Origin: Christensenella sp. UBA4636
GTDB taxonomy: Bacteria > Bacillota > Clostridia > Christensenellales > Borkfalkiaceae
Length of the DNA: 64,000 bases
NCBI GenBank assembly: GCA_002405915.1
Contig: DHMS01000029.1
Coordinates: 9,731-73,730, forward strand
Reading direction: 5' to 3'
Positions within the stretch are counted from its first letter, which is position 1; each line of letters starts with the position of its first letter. Below are positions 1 through 9,400 of the stretch, one piece after another. Made by a program: the position numbers and the translations under genes. Under the pieces are notes generated by a model. The model saw nothing but the letters and a program-made list of their open reading frames with translations, did not search any database and was not told the origin of the DNA.

Positions 1-331
1 TTATCACCATTTTCGTAAGCACGTTCCAGACCCCCGTATAATCGGCAACTCCGCCGTCCGCAATGACTTTAAGCTGCGCTTCGACAGCGGAAATTACGTT
101 ATCTATCATCGACGAAGCTTGAACGGACGAATAACTGCTTATGAATATGCAGAGGAAAACGCCGATAAACGCAACGGCATGCCGCTTAAAAACATACTCA
201 AGCACGCGCCCGAGCGTTTTGCCCGGGTTTTTGACTTTCATTCTGTTCGGCATACCCGCGTTAGGTTTGCCGACGGGCGCGCCGGCATTTTCGGGCTTAA
301 ATTTTTCGTCTTTAATTGCCTGCGCTTTCAT
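1..331 (-). CDS. ABC exporter half-transporter, N-terminal part (cut by window edge)
   Basis: The gene runs off the left edge, so only about the first 110 residues are visible. They hold a charged cytoplasmic tail rich in Lys, Pro and Gly, then one membrane segment (about residues 50-70, AVAFIGVFLCIF), as at the start of an ABC exporter permease domain. The ATG at 331 lies inside the 3' end of the upstream transporter gene, so the two are translationally coupled. The partner has a non-canonical Walker B, so this subunit is expected to supply the canonical ATP site of a heterodimer. That is inference, because the nucleotide-binding domain is outside the window. Confidence 0.75.
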   Translation of the reverse strand, partial: MKAQAIKDEKFKPENAGAPVGKPNAGMPNRMKVKNPGKTLGRVLEYVFKRHAVAFIGVFLCIFISSYSSVQASSMIDNVISAVEAQLKVIADGGVADYTGVWNVLTKMVI

Positions 332-2069
332 CGAAGTCACCTCCCGCTTCAACCTGCGAAGTGTAGACTTCGCGATAAATTTCATTGCTTTCCATAAGTT
401 CTTCGTGCGTGCCGAAACCGTCGACTCGCCCGTTTTCCATTACGATTATTTTGTCCGCGTCCATAACGGAAGCGATACGTTGCGCGATAATTAGCTTGGT
501 CGTGTGCGGAATGCTTTCCCTGAAAGCCTTTCTTATCGCCTTATCGGTGTTCATGTCAACCGCCGAAGTCGAATCGTCTAAAACGAGGATTTTAGGCGAA
601 GCGAGCAGAGCGCGCGCAATGCAAAGCCTTTGGCGTTGTCCGCCCGAAAGGTTTGCGCCGCCTTGTTCTACGTAAAAATCAAGCCCGCCGATTCTATTCA
701 CGAATTCGTCCGCACAAGCAAGGCGGATGGCTTCGTTTATTTCCTCGTCGGTAGCGTCCTCCTTACCCCATTGCAAATTCTCTCGTATCGTGCCGGAGAA
801 AAGCACGTTCTTTTGAAGCACCATCGCGACGGATTTTCTCAAAACTTCGAGGTCGTAGTCCTTTACGTTTACGCCGCCGACGTAAAGCTCGCCGTCGGTC
901 ACGTCATAAAGGCGAGGAACAAGCTGAACGAGCGTAGATTTTCCGCTACCCGTTCCGCCGATAATTCCTATCGTTTCGCCGCTTTTTATTTCGAGGTTAA
1001 CGCCCTTTAAGCTAAGCTTTTCCATATCCTTAGCGTAGCTGAACGACACGTTTTTAAAGCTAATCGACCCGTCTTTTACGACCATGACAGGGGTTTCTTT
1101 GTCCTTAATCTCGGGAACTTCCGTCAAAACTTCGTAAATTCTTTCGGCGGAAGCCTTGGCGATAACCGTCTGCATAAACACGAACGAGAACATCATAAGG
1201 CTCATAAGTATCTGCGACGAGTACGTAACGAGCGTTGTCAATTTGCTCGTATCGAGGTCCAAACCCGCCGTGCTTATTATCGTTTTAGAGCCGAAATAAA
1301 AGACGAGCGTTATGCAAACGTACATAGAAAGCTGCATAAGCGGATTGCACAAAACGATTATCCTTTGCGCCTTTGTGAACTGTTTGCGGATATCTTCCGA
1401 TGCGGAAGTAAACTTTTCCGTTTCGTAATCTTCGCGCACGTTGGACTTAACCACGCGCATGCCTCTCACGTCCTCTTCGACGATATTGTTCATCTTATCG
1501 TACTTTTTGAAAAGCGTTTTAAAGTATTTGCTTGCGCCGATAAAGATAAAAACAAGCGCGACTATCATGACGGGGATAACGACCGCATAAATAGCGGCGA
1601 TTTTTCCGCCTATCGCAACGCACATTATTATGCCGAATATAAGCATAAGCGGCGAACGCACGGCCATTCTTATTATCATCATGAACGCTTGCTGAACGAA
1701 GTTGACGTCCGTTGTCATTCTCGTGACTATCGAAGCCGGCGAAAATTTGTCGATATTGCCGAACGAATAGTCTTGCAATGCGTAAAACATATCCTTGCGC
1801 ATATTCGCGGCAAAACCGCTCGAAGCCTTTGCGCAGTGCGCGCCGGAAAGCGCGCCGAACACAAGCGCGCATAAAGCCATCAAAAGAAGCGCGCCGCCGT
1901 ACAAAAGAACCTTTTTAACGTCCATAACGTCGGCTTGGAAGCACTGAAGCAAAAACGTCATAACGTACGGTATCAAAATGTCCATTATAACTTCCATCAT
2001 AACGAACACCGGCGTTAAAATCGCGTTTTTCCAATAACCGTTAATGCATTTAGCAAGTCTTTTTATCAT
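312..2069 (-). CDS. ABC exporter, fused permease/ATPase subunit
   Basis: A 585-residue type IV ABC exporter half. Six membrane segments fill about residues 1-310 and the nucleotide-binding domain follows. It has Walker A GGTGSGKST (about 368-376), signature LSGGQ (about 473) and Walker B ending LDDST. The catalytic glutamate after Walker B is aspartate here. In families such as BmrCD and TM287/288 this marks the degenerate site of a heterodimer. The stop codon overlaps the start of the next transporter gene, and the start overlaps the MarR regulator by 4 bp. This gives the common marR-ABC-ABC multidrug or peptide exporter operon. The substrate is unknown. Confidence 0.93.
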   Translation of the reverse strand: MIKRLAKCINGYWKNAILTPVFVMMEVIMDILIPYVMTFLLQCFQADVMDVKKVLLYGGALLLMALCALVFGALSGAHCAKASSGFAANMRKDMFYALQDYSFGNIDKFSPASIVTRMTTDVNFVQQAFMMIIRMAVRSPLMLIFGIIMCVAIGGKIAAIYAVVIPVMIVALVFIFIGASKYFKTLFKKYDKMNNIVEEDVRGMRVVKSNVREDYETEKFTSASEDIRKQFTKAQRIIVLCNPLMQLSMYVCITLVFYFGSKTIISTAGLDLDTSKLTTLVTYSSQILMSLMMFSFVFMQTVIAKASAERIYEVLTEVPEIKDKETPVMVVKDGSISFKNVSFSYAKDMEKLSLKGVNLEIKSGETIGIIGGTGSGKSTLVQLVPRLYDVTDGELYVGGVNVKDYDLEVLRKSVAMVLQKNVLFSGTIRENLQWGKEDATDEEINEAIRLACADEFVNRIGGLDFYVEQGGANLSGGQRQRLCIARALLASPKILVLDDSTSAVDMNTDKAIRKAFRESIPHTTKLIIAQRIASVMDADKIIVMENGRVDGFGTHEELMESNEIYREVYTSQVEAGGDFDESAGN

Positions 2070-2539
2070 TCTTCGTCCTGCTCCTCCTCGTTTTCGTCGC
2101 CTTTCTTGCCCTCGGCTTTGGCTATGTTTTTGTATACTTTGTCAAGAAGCAAAATAAGCGTGTCTTTCTCCTCTTCGCTCATGTCCGAAACGAGCATGTC
2201 TTCAAGCGATTTGAGCGCGGCGAAAGTCACGTCGCAAGTTTCCCTGCATTCCTTTGTGAGTATAACCTTTTTAAGCCGCCCGTCCTTTTTTGACTTCTTC
2301 CTCGTCACAAGTTCCTTTTCGACCATTCTGTCGATAAGCCCGGTAACCGCCGAGCGGCTCATTCCGAACTTCTCGCGAATGTCTTTTTGGTAAACTTCCT
2401 TTTTTTCAAGCTCGCTCTCATACAAAAAGCCTATAACCATTGTCGTTATGTCCTTTGAACGCGGCAAGCGCAGATTGTCGTCCGTATATCTTTTTATCAT
2501 ATTGCTGACGATGCGTATTTTATGCCCTACGTATTTCAA
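2066..2539 (-). CDS. MarR-family transcriptional regulator
   Basis: 157 residues with a winged helix-turn-helix at about residues 45-110 (KFGMSRSAVTGLIDRM as recognition region, wing around KKSKKDGRLKKV) flanked by dimerisation helices. The C-terminus is acidic (DENEEEQDEE). It is the first gene of the exporter operon and overlaps the first transporter gene by 4 bp. A perfect 7-bp inverted repeat lies just downstream of its promoter. By family precedent it represses its own operon and is released by a small ligand, often an export substrate. The ligand cannot be predicted. Confidence 0.92.
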   Translation of the reverse strand: MKYVGHKIRIVSNMIKRYTDDNLRLPRSKDITTMVIGFLYESELEKKEVYQKDIREKFGMSRSAVTGLIDRMVEKELVTRKKSKKDGRLKKVILTKECRETCDVTFAALKSLEDMLVSDMSEEEKDTLILLLDKVYKNIAKAEGKKGDENEEEQDEE

Positions 2540-2585
2540 ATCGTCCTCCTTTTTCGCATGCGTTTTTTCGTTTTATCGACGCTGA

Positions 2586-2653
2586 TTGTTCGCATACGAA
2601 CAAATAATTGCTTTAATGCAAGATATTATACTTATTTATCACGTTAAAGTCAA
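2586..2653 (-). promoter_or_regulatory. Promoter and candidate MarR operator for the ABC exporter operon
   Basis: Read on the minus strand, TTGACT (2648-2653) and TATAAT (2625-2630) are 17 bp apart. Downstream of the -10 box lies the palindrome TTGTTCG-CATA-CGAACAA (2586-2603), with 7-bp arms, in the initially transcribed region. Its position fits an autoregulatory MarR site. Box matches are seen; binding is inferred. Confidence 0.75.
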
Positions 2654-2705
2654 ACAAATAAAGCTAAAATTTTCAAGAAATTTTTGTGTGTTTTCTATAT
2701 TTTCC

Positions 2706-2810
2706 CGACCGCAACTTTCACTTTTCAATTTTCAACTTTCAACTTACCATATCGAGCGTGCAAAGCACGCATATATCAATTTTCAACTTTCACCTTTCAA
2801 AGCCCTTGAC
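2706..2810. repeat. TTTCAA-rich tract enclosing an ATATCGA hairpin
   Basis: Runs of ACTTTCA/ATTTTCA flank ATATCGA and a perfect stem GCGTGC-AAA-GCACGC (2756-2770), followed by ATATATCA. Near-identical architecture recurs at 12078-12157. It lies between divergent genes and overlaps the start of the ATPase promoter. Confidence 0.85.
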
Positions 2811-2834
2811 TTTTTACATTTTTTATGATAAACT
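2806..2834 (+). promoter_or_regulatory. Promoter of the DUF4143 ATPase gene
   Basis: TTGACT (2806-2811), a 17-bp spacer and TAAACT (2829-2834) end 42 bp before the start codon. An AAGGGG ribosome binding site follows. Confidence 0.6.
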
Positions 2835-2876
2835 AAAGTCAAGTTTGAAATATCCTAAATTTTAAGGGGTGTTTAT

Positions 2877-4094
2877 ATGTATATCCATAGGCAGTTAGAA
2901 CCTAAATTTCTTAAAATGAGCGCATTTTTTAAAGCGGTTTTGGTCACGGGGGCAAGGCAAGTCGGCAAAACGACAATGCTCAAGCATTTATCGAAAGACC
3001 GCACGTACGTCAGTCTTGACGACACCGACACCTTAACCCTTGCAAAAAAAGACCCTAAGCTCTTTTTTATGCGTTATAAACCGCCGATTATCATAGACGA
3101 AGTCCAAAAGGCTCCCGAACTTTTTCCGTATATCAAAATTCTTTGCGACGAAAGCGACGAAACGGGACTATTTTGGCTCACGGGGTCGGAACAATTCAGT
3201 ATGATGAAAAACATAACCGAATCGCTTGCCGGCAGAATAGGCATTATGTCGCTATACCCTCTTTCAATGAACGAAATAAACGGCGTAACTTTCGATACCC
3301 CTTTAGACTTCACCCTCGACGCGCTCGTCAAGCGTGAACAAGAAGCAAAACCGTTCGACTTTAATTCCGTGTTTACGCAAATCTGGAAAGGCGGCTTGCC
3401 GCAGGTTCAAAACGCAGATTCGGAACAGCGTTCGATTTACTATTCTTCGTATATAGACACCTACCTTATGCGCGACGTAGCGACAGCCGGCGGCGTTGTC
3501 GACGAAGTGTCTTTTAAAAAATTCTTAACCGCTTGCGCCGCAAACACGTCGCAACAATTAAACCTAAATAATATTGCAATGATTGCGGAAATCTCCCAGC
3601 CCACCGCTAAGTCTTGGCTTGCTCTTCTTGAAAGATTGCATATCGTATATCTTCTCACGCCCTATTCGAACAACAAACTAAAACGGCTTGCAAAAACGCC
3701 TAAGCTTTACTTTTGGGACACGGGGCTTTGCGCCTACCTTGCAAAATGGTTGTCCGTAGACACCCTTATAAACGGAAACGCAAGCGGCTACTATTTTGAA
3801 AACTTCGTCGTAACGGAACTCATTAAAGACCTTGAATATCACTCCGTCAATTACGACTTAAGTTACTTTAGAGATAGCAATAGCAAGGAAATAGATTTAT
3901 TCCTTGAATACGAAGAGAAAATTCACCCGCTTGAAATCAAACTTTCGGCAAGCCCCGATAGGCGCGAAGTCAAAAAGTATTCCGTTCTCGACGTAAACGG
4001 AATATCGAGAGGAAACGGCGGAATTATATGTATGAACCCCACAGTTACCCCTATTGACGAAGAAAATTGCTACATCCCCATAAGCGTTATATAA
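2877..4094 (+). CDS. AAA ATPase with DUF4143 domain
   Basis: 405 residues. The N-terminal AAA_14 domain has Walker A GARQVGKTT (residues 25-33), Walker B IIIDEV (71-76) and a sensor-type LTGS. The C-terminal DUF4143 half resembles a restriction-type nuclease fold, with FRDSNSKEIDLFLEY and PLEIKLS providing the D...E-x-K residues. This two-domain family is widespread in anaerobes, is often solitary and variable between strains, and has no established role. This copy is a single-gene unit with its own promoter and a strong terminator. ATG is preceded by AAGGGG. Confidence 0.92.
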   Translation: MYIHRQLEPKFLKMSAFFKAVLVTGARQVGKTTMLKHLSKDRTYVSLDDTDTLTLAKKDPKLFFMRYKPPIIIDEVQKAPELFPYIKILCDESDETGLFWLTGSEQFSMMKNITESLAGRIGIMSLYPLSMNEINGVTFDTPLDFTLDALVKREQEAKPFDFNSVFTQIWKGGLPQVQNADSEQRSIYYSSYIDTYLMRDVATAGGVVDEVSFKKFLTACAANTSQQLNLNNIAMIAEISQPTAKSWLALLERLHIVYLLTPYSNNKLKRLAKTPKLYFWDTGLCAYLAKWLSVDTLINGNASGYYFENFVVTELIKDLEYHSVNYDLSYFRDSNSKEIDLFLEYEEKIHPLEIKLSASPDRREVKKYSVLDVNGISRGNGGIICMNPTVTPIDEENCYIPISVI

Positions 4095-4129
4095 CACGGA
4101 AAAGGTTTTTATTTTGAGCTACGACAAAG

Positions 4130-4173
4130 GTGCCGCGGATTGCGTTTTTGCAATCCGCGGCACACGTTTTTTT
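4130..4173 (+). terminator. Rho-independent terminator of the DUF4143 ATPase gene
   Basis: A 14-bp perfect G+C-rich stem (4130-4143 with 4150-4163) has a GTTTTT loop and is followed by a run of seven T. Confidence 0.9.
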
Positions 4174-4178
4174 GCTTG

Positions 4179-4192
4179 TTAATCGACTTATA
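4179..4192. repeat. Dispersed 14-mer TTAATCGACTTATA, copy 1
   Basis: Exact copy of a 14-mer also found at 24161, 25067, 39976 (inside aroE) and 63930, with a one-mismatch copy at 26865. It lies just past the stop codon of the minus-strand CBM gene. About seven variable bases and a T run follow. Confidence 0.85.
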
Positions 4193-4210
4193 CGTCGACT
4201 TTTTTAAAAC

Positions 4211-6181
4211 TTAACTAAACGCTTTCGTAGACAAACGAGCCGACGAATCAATCTTTATAGCGTCAAAGTTTACGGCTGCATTAACATTTGAAAGAGTAAT
4301 AACGTTCTCACCTTTTTTCAAAGGCACATAGCACACGAACGTATCGTGAAAAGCCTTCCAGCAGTTATCGTCTTTCATCAACCTATTTTTTACGAGTTTC
4401 GCACCGCTATTAGCTTCATAGTAAGTACCGTTCAAAGTTACTTTATAATAATTAGCGAGCGAATATTCAGAAGCGTAGTGTCCGTTCGTACGAAGATAAA
4501 GAGCTGATAAACTATCGCTATCAGAATAAACTGTAAACCTTATCGTTCCATCGCTGCCGAAACCGTTAAGCGAAGCAAGGTATTTGCCACCGCTTGCCGT
4601 TCCCGATTCCTCTATTTTTGCCGTATTTGAAAGCTCAGCTTCTTCTGCCTCAAAAGTATACGTATTGTAAAGGGCTTCGGAGCAAACGAGCTTTATTGCG
4701 TCGAGATTAAGAGCCAAGCCGCATCTTTGCAAAACTATAGTGTTTTCACCCGCTTTTAGTTCGATATTTTTTAAAACTTCCATATCGTAAAACGTTGTCC
4801 AACACTGATTATCTGTAATACTTTCATCGGAGTTTTTCTCAACGGTATAATTAGTCTTGTACTCTGTACCGTTTATTATCGTTTTATAATAATCGTCAAA
4901 ATTTCTATTGTTACTCGGGTGGCGGCAACTTCTTATCAAAAGATTTGCAGTGCAAGCTTTCGGCGCGTTAACAACGAAATTAAGCGACGAAGAGCCGTTT
5001 TTGGAATCACTCATTTTATCTATATACTTTCCGTTACTTGCCGTAGTAGCGGTAGTGACAGTCACGGTAGCGCCGTCAGCCTTATTGATTGTTGCATTTT
5101 CAGCTTCAAACACATAGGTTTTGCCACCCGCCGCTAATATTTCGCTATAAGCAACGGCTGATTTAGCATAAACGTAAGTCGTAAAAATAAGTTTTACGTC
5201 TTTAGCTGTAGTAGTCGGAACTTCCGCGGGTGCTTTATCGTTATTGTTTGACACCTTTTTTGCAAGGCTTGCAAAGCTGTTCGTGAAAGTGTCCAAGGGA
5301 GTGCCGTCAAGGTATGCGGTGACGGTGAAAACTTCGTCGGCTTTTAAGAGGTCAAAGTCGTTAAGTACGGCTATATATCCGTTATCGCCTAATTTTTCTA
5401 CTTCGACTTGCTTTTCTTCCGCTTCGCCGAATTTGACTTTTGCGTAGACTTGACTGTTTTCCGTCACCATAGAAGTATCTTTCAAAGAAAACTTAACTAC
5501 GGGCTTAACGAAATAATCGTATCTTGCGCCCGCGCCCCATTTTACGTTTTCGGTGGTCGCTTCGTACTTGTCGGTTATGTCGCTTTCAAAGAAGCTGTCG
5601 CCCTTTTCATCGCCGCCGTTTACAAGCTTAGCTTTGTCCGTTTCACCCTTGTAGCTTTGCGCCGCAGAGCCGTAGTCGAGCAAATCGTAAGCAAGCGTTT
5701 TCAAATATTCGTAAGCGTAATCGCTAACGGAAGCGGGCTTGGAAGCAAGCAAAGTTTCAAGATAGCCTTTAACCGATTGACTGCCCGTCAAAGTCTGTCC
5801 GTTATATTCGACTTTTATGTCTATAACGTTTGCCATGTATTCGGGCGTTATGCCGCGGTACGTAAAGGTGTAAGTATCGCCGTCGATAGCGCAATCTTCG
5901 GAAGAACTTTCAATCGTTTGAGAATATTCCGTTTCGCCGTCAGTCCAGCTAAAGGTTGCTTTTACTCCGCTCGCCCCTTTGGGGAGAGCGGCTATCGCCT
6001 TCAAGGCGATATTTTGCCCGACGTTCAACGCGATTTCAAGCGTAGCCTCGGGTTGTTCCGTCACGCCCTCGTCGGTAGTATCGGCATACGCGCCGACCGC
6101 ACGCGCACCAACAAGAGAATATGCGCCAAAAAGCACAGAAAGAGCAAGAGCAAAGCAAGTTAATTTCTTTAAAAAATTCAT
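4211..6181 (-). CDS. Secreted protein with two C-terminal CBM6/CBM35-like modules
   Basis: 656 residues. The signal peptide (residues 1-33) ends near GAYADT, and no membrane anchor follows. The first half (about 45-330) has Ig-like beta-rich stretches of no recognised family. Two similar modules then begin YVFEAENA (about 360) and YTFEAEEA (about 510), and each ends in a LNLDAIKL/VNFDAIKI strand. This is the outline of CBM6/35 carbohydrate-binding modules. The same modules occur in the large XRE-GH3 protein next door, so the two probably bind the same glycan. Cell-wall or glycan binding outside the cell is inferred. Confidence 0.75.
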   Translation of the reverse strand: MNFLKKLTCFALALSVLFGAYSLVGARAVGAYADTTDEGVTEQPEATLEIALNVGQNIALKAIAALPKGASGVKATFSWTDGETEYSQTIESSSEDCAIDGDTYTFTYRGITPEYMANVIDIKVEYNGQTLTGSQSVKGYLETLLASKPASVSDYAYEYLKTLAYDLLDYGSAAQSYKGETDKAKLVNGGDEKGDSFFESDITDKYEATTENVKWGAGARYDYFVKPVVKFSLKDTSMVTENSQVYAKVKFGEAEEKQVEVEKLGDNGYIAVLNDFDLLKADEVFTVTAYLDGTPLDTFTNSFASLAKKVSNNNDKAPAEVPTTTAKDVKLIFTTYVYAKSAVAYSEILAAGGKTYVFEAENATINKADGATVTVTTATTASNGKYIDKMSDSKNGSSSLNFVVNAPKACTANLLIRSCRHPSNNRNFDDYYKTIINGTEYKTNYTVEKNSDESITDNQCWTTFYDMEVLKNIELKAGENTIVLQRCGLALNLDAIKLVCSEALYNTYTFEAEEAELSNTAKIEESGTASGGKYLASLNGFGSDGTIRFTVYSDSDSLSALYLRTNGHYASEYSLANYYKVTLNGTYYEANSGAKLVKNRLMKDDNCWKAFHDTFVCYVPLKKGENVITLSNVNAAVNFDAIKIDSSARLSTKAFS

Positions 6182-6193
6182 TGTCTTATCCTC

Positions 6194-6346
6194 CTATTCG
6201 CCTTTGATGATTCCGTCGCTGTCGAAATCATAGATTACGTCCCACGGTTTTGCGCCCGTAGTACTTGTGGTTATTACCGATTCCGTATCAAGCTCAACGA
6301 GTTTGATTTTAGCTTCGGTAAAGGGTAGTTTTACTTGTTTTGCCAT
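6194..6346 (-). CDS. 50-residue peptide of unknown function
   Basis: A small ORF with a good ribosome binding site (AAGGAGT, 10 nt before ATG). It encodes MAKQVKLPF... ending YDFDSDGIIKGE. There is no signal peptide or membrane segment. The acidic DFDSDGII stretch resembles a calcium-loop pattern but is too short for a dockerin. It lies 12 bp upstream of the secreted CBM gene in the same direction, so the two should be co-transcribed. I do not recognise the family. A short structural partner, a leader or a peptide precursor are all possible. Confidence 0.6.
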   Translation of the reverse strand: MAKQVKLPFTEAKIKLVELDTESVITTSTTGAKPWDVIYDFDSDGIIKGE

Positions 6347-6441
6347 TTTCAAAACACTCCTTTATCATTATTTCGCCATTCGCGGCAAAGAGAAATTCAA
6401 GGGTTTCCTCTCGCCGCGTTTTCGGCGATAATTCCTAATTG

Positions 6442-9400
6442 TTATGCTTTTTTGAAAGTTAATTCATCACTCGATTCCAACTTAAAGTAGTCGATATTCG
6501 AAGCCGTAACGCCCTTAGAAGTAAGTACGAACGTGTTGTCGCCCTCGACTAAATCAACCGTACAGACAACGTATTCTTCCCAGCCGAAATAGTGCGTTTT
6601 GCTATCGGTATTGAGGTTAAACAAAATGTTCGAAGTATAAGCCGTTCCGTTAACGGTGAGCGAATACTTTGTATCGAACTTTCTGTCGCCGTCCGAAGTT
6701 TTGTTTCCATAGCAAAGAATAAACGTCGCCTTGCAGGCATTTTTTGCCGTAACCGTGAAAGTAACGCTGCCAACTTTTGCGGACAAACCGCCAACGAATT
6801 TTCCGCCGCTCGGGTTGTTCACGTCGTAAGACGAGTCGCTCGTTGCAATCTTTGCCGTTCCACCGAGCGTGCAATCTTCCGCTTCAATCGTCAAAGACGA
6901 ACCCGTAGAAGATTTTTCCGACCAGCTAAGCTTAGCCGAAGAATCGATTTTTATAGCGTCAAGGTTGAGCGCAAGCCCCGCGCGCGCCAGAACGATAGTG
7001 TTTTCGCCTTTCTTGAGCGGAACGCCTTCCAAAACCTTAAAGTCGTAGAAAGTCGTCCAGATTGTCGCTTTATCGTCCGGGTTAGTGTTCGGTTCTACGA
7101 CGAAACCCGTCTTATAGGTAGTGCCGTTTATAATAATCGAATACTGTCCGTCAAACGGTCTTTCGTCTTGGTAGTGTTTTATCGAACGAACGGTAAAGTC
7201 GACCGAGCAATCCTTTTCCGCCGTTATTCTGAACGTAAGCGACGCGCCGTTCGCTTCGGCACTCATCTTGTCGATATACTTTCCGCCGCTTGCGCTATCC
7301 GCTATTCCTACGGTAACGTTTCCGTTTACGCTCGTAATTTCGGAATCTTCCGCTTCGAAAAGGTAAGTCGTTTTCGGCGTGGTGTCGGGCAATTTTGCAA
7401 TAGTCGTTTTGAACTTATATTCTTTTTCGTTAAAGGTATAGGTCCATTCGGCTTCGCCGGTTTCGTCGATAGTCGCCTCTTTAGTAACCGTCTTTTTGTA
7501 ACCATTGGCTTCGCTTATTGCGGGAAGCGTTTCGGTTGTTTCCTTACCGCAAACGGAGCAGTAGGAGTAAAGCGTGCCTTCGGTCGTTTCCGTCGGAGCT
7601 TTGTCAACCGTGTACTCGATAAAGGTGTGTTCTTCGCATTCCTTAGGCGTTTCAAGTTTCGCGGAAGATACGAGCTTAATACAGTCGAAGTTAAGTCCCG
7701 TTTGGGTCTTGACGAAAGTTATATCGTTTACGCCCTCTTTAAGCGTAATCACGCCGATATCGGTATCGCGCCAAGCGAAGTAAAGTTGTTCGGTTTCCTT
7801 GTCGTACGTGCCGAAAACTATATTTCCTTGCGGGTTAATAGCCTTTCCGTTTACCTTTATCTTGAATATGCTCGTAAGGTCGACGTCCCTCGAAGTATGT
7901 CCCATTCGCATGATAAGCCCCGCAGCACACTTTCTATCGGCGTAAATCTTGAATTTTACTTCCGTTCCCGCTTCCGCTTGCGAAAGTTTGTAAATATACG
8001 CGTTACCGCTCGGGTAGGACTTATATTGAGTGTTGTCGGGCGAAGTCTTGTCTATTCCTTCCTTGCCCTTTTGCGCTTTCTTAGTGCCGCTCGTAGTATT
8101 TTCGACTATAAGCGCGTCCTCCGCTTCAAACGTGTAAGTTTCGCCGGTTATATCGGCAACTTTATGGTTACCGGGGCATTTCGTTGCGCAGTTCTTTTCT
8201 TCGCAAGTTTTATCCTTACAACCGCCGCAAACAAGGCAGACGTGTCCGCACTTGTGGTTTGCCGATTTTACCGCGCCGACTATGCCGACCGTTCCGAAAG
8301 AAAGCCCCGCTATAACGATAGCTAAAACTATCGCCGTTATACTTATAAACAAGTTGCGCGGAACGTAAAGTTTGCCTATCTTTACGGGCTTCGGCTTTTC
8401 GTAAATCTCTGCTTTATAGTAAGTTTCGTATTCCTTAGTCGTTACGCCGTAAGACGAGCAAGCCGCTTTATAACGCAATCTCAAAATTATAGTGAGCGCG
8501 AGCATTACCGCAGAAATCGCGAACAACGCCGCAAAGCCAACTATAAGCCCGATTATCGCGTTCGACCACCACCAAGAAGTTATCGGTATAATTTTCGTAG
8601 CCGAACTATACCCGTTCATGCTGCTCGAATTTGCAACTACGTAAAGAATATGTTTAGTAGCTTCTCTTAGTTTTAGCGCGATAGTCGCGTTTGTTTTTGC
8701 CTTTTCGTACTGCGTTAAGTCTATGCTTTCGTAAAGGATACAATCGTTGCCGCCGAAAAGTCCGTCAACGGTTCCCATGTAAATTTGCCACGGGCAGTCG
8801 GAGATAACAAAGCCTTTAAAGCCCCATTCCTCGCGCAAAACGCCGTTATTGAGCGCGGAAAGCGCGCCGCACCAAGTAGTACCTACGCGGTTAAAGCCCG
8901 TCATAACGCCCATCGCGTTTTCTTCTTCAACGCACGCGCGGAAAGTTTCGAGATAAATTTCTCTTAAAGCTTGCTCGCTTACCCACGTCGAAATGCCCTT
9001 TCTCGAAGAATCCTGGTCGTTCAACACGAAGTGCTTAATGTTGACGTACACGCCTACCGACTGTATACCGCGAACTTGCATTGCGAGCATACGCGACGAA
9101 AGGAATGTGTCTTCCGAATAATATTCGTAACCTCTGCCTCCGTACATAGAGCGGTGCATGTTTGCGCCCGGCGCGTAAATGCCTCCTTTCTTCGTGTGGA
9201 ACGCATATTCGCCCATCAGCTCGCCGACCTTTTCGGCAAGCTCCTCGTTAAATGTCGCCGCAAGCAAGGAAGTCGCAGTGAAGTTGCGTTGAATACCGAG
9301 CGGTCCGTCGCTTACTCTTTCGCCGGGCTTGACAATCGAAGTCATAGAAGCCGTGCCGTAAGCCGCTTTCATGAGTTCTATTTGCTCTTCGAGCGTCGTT

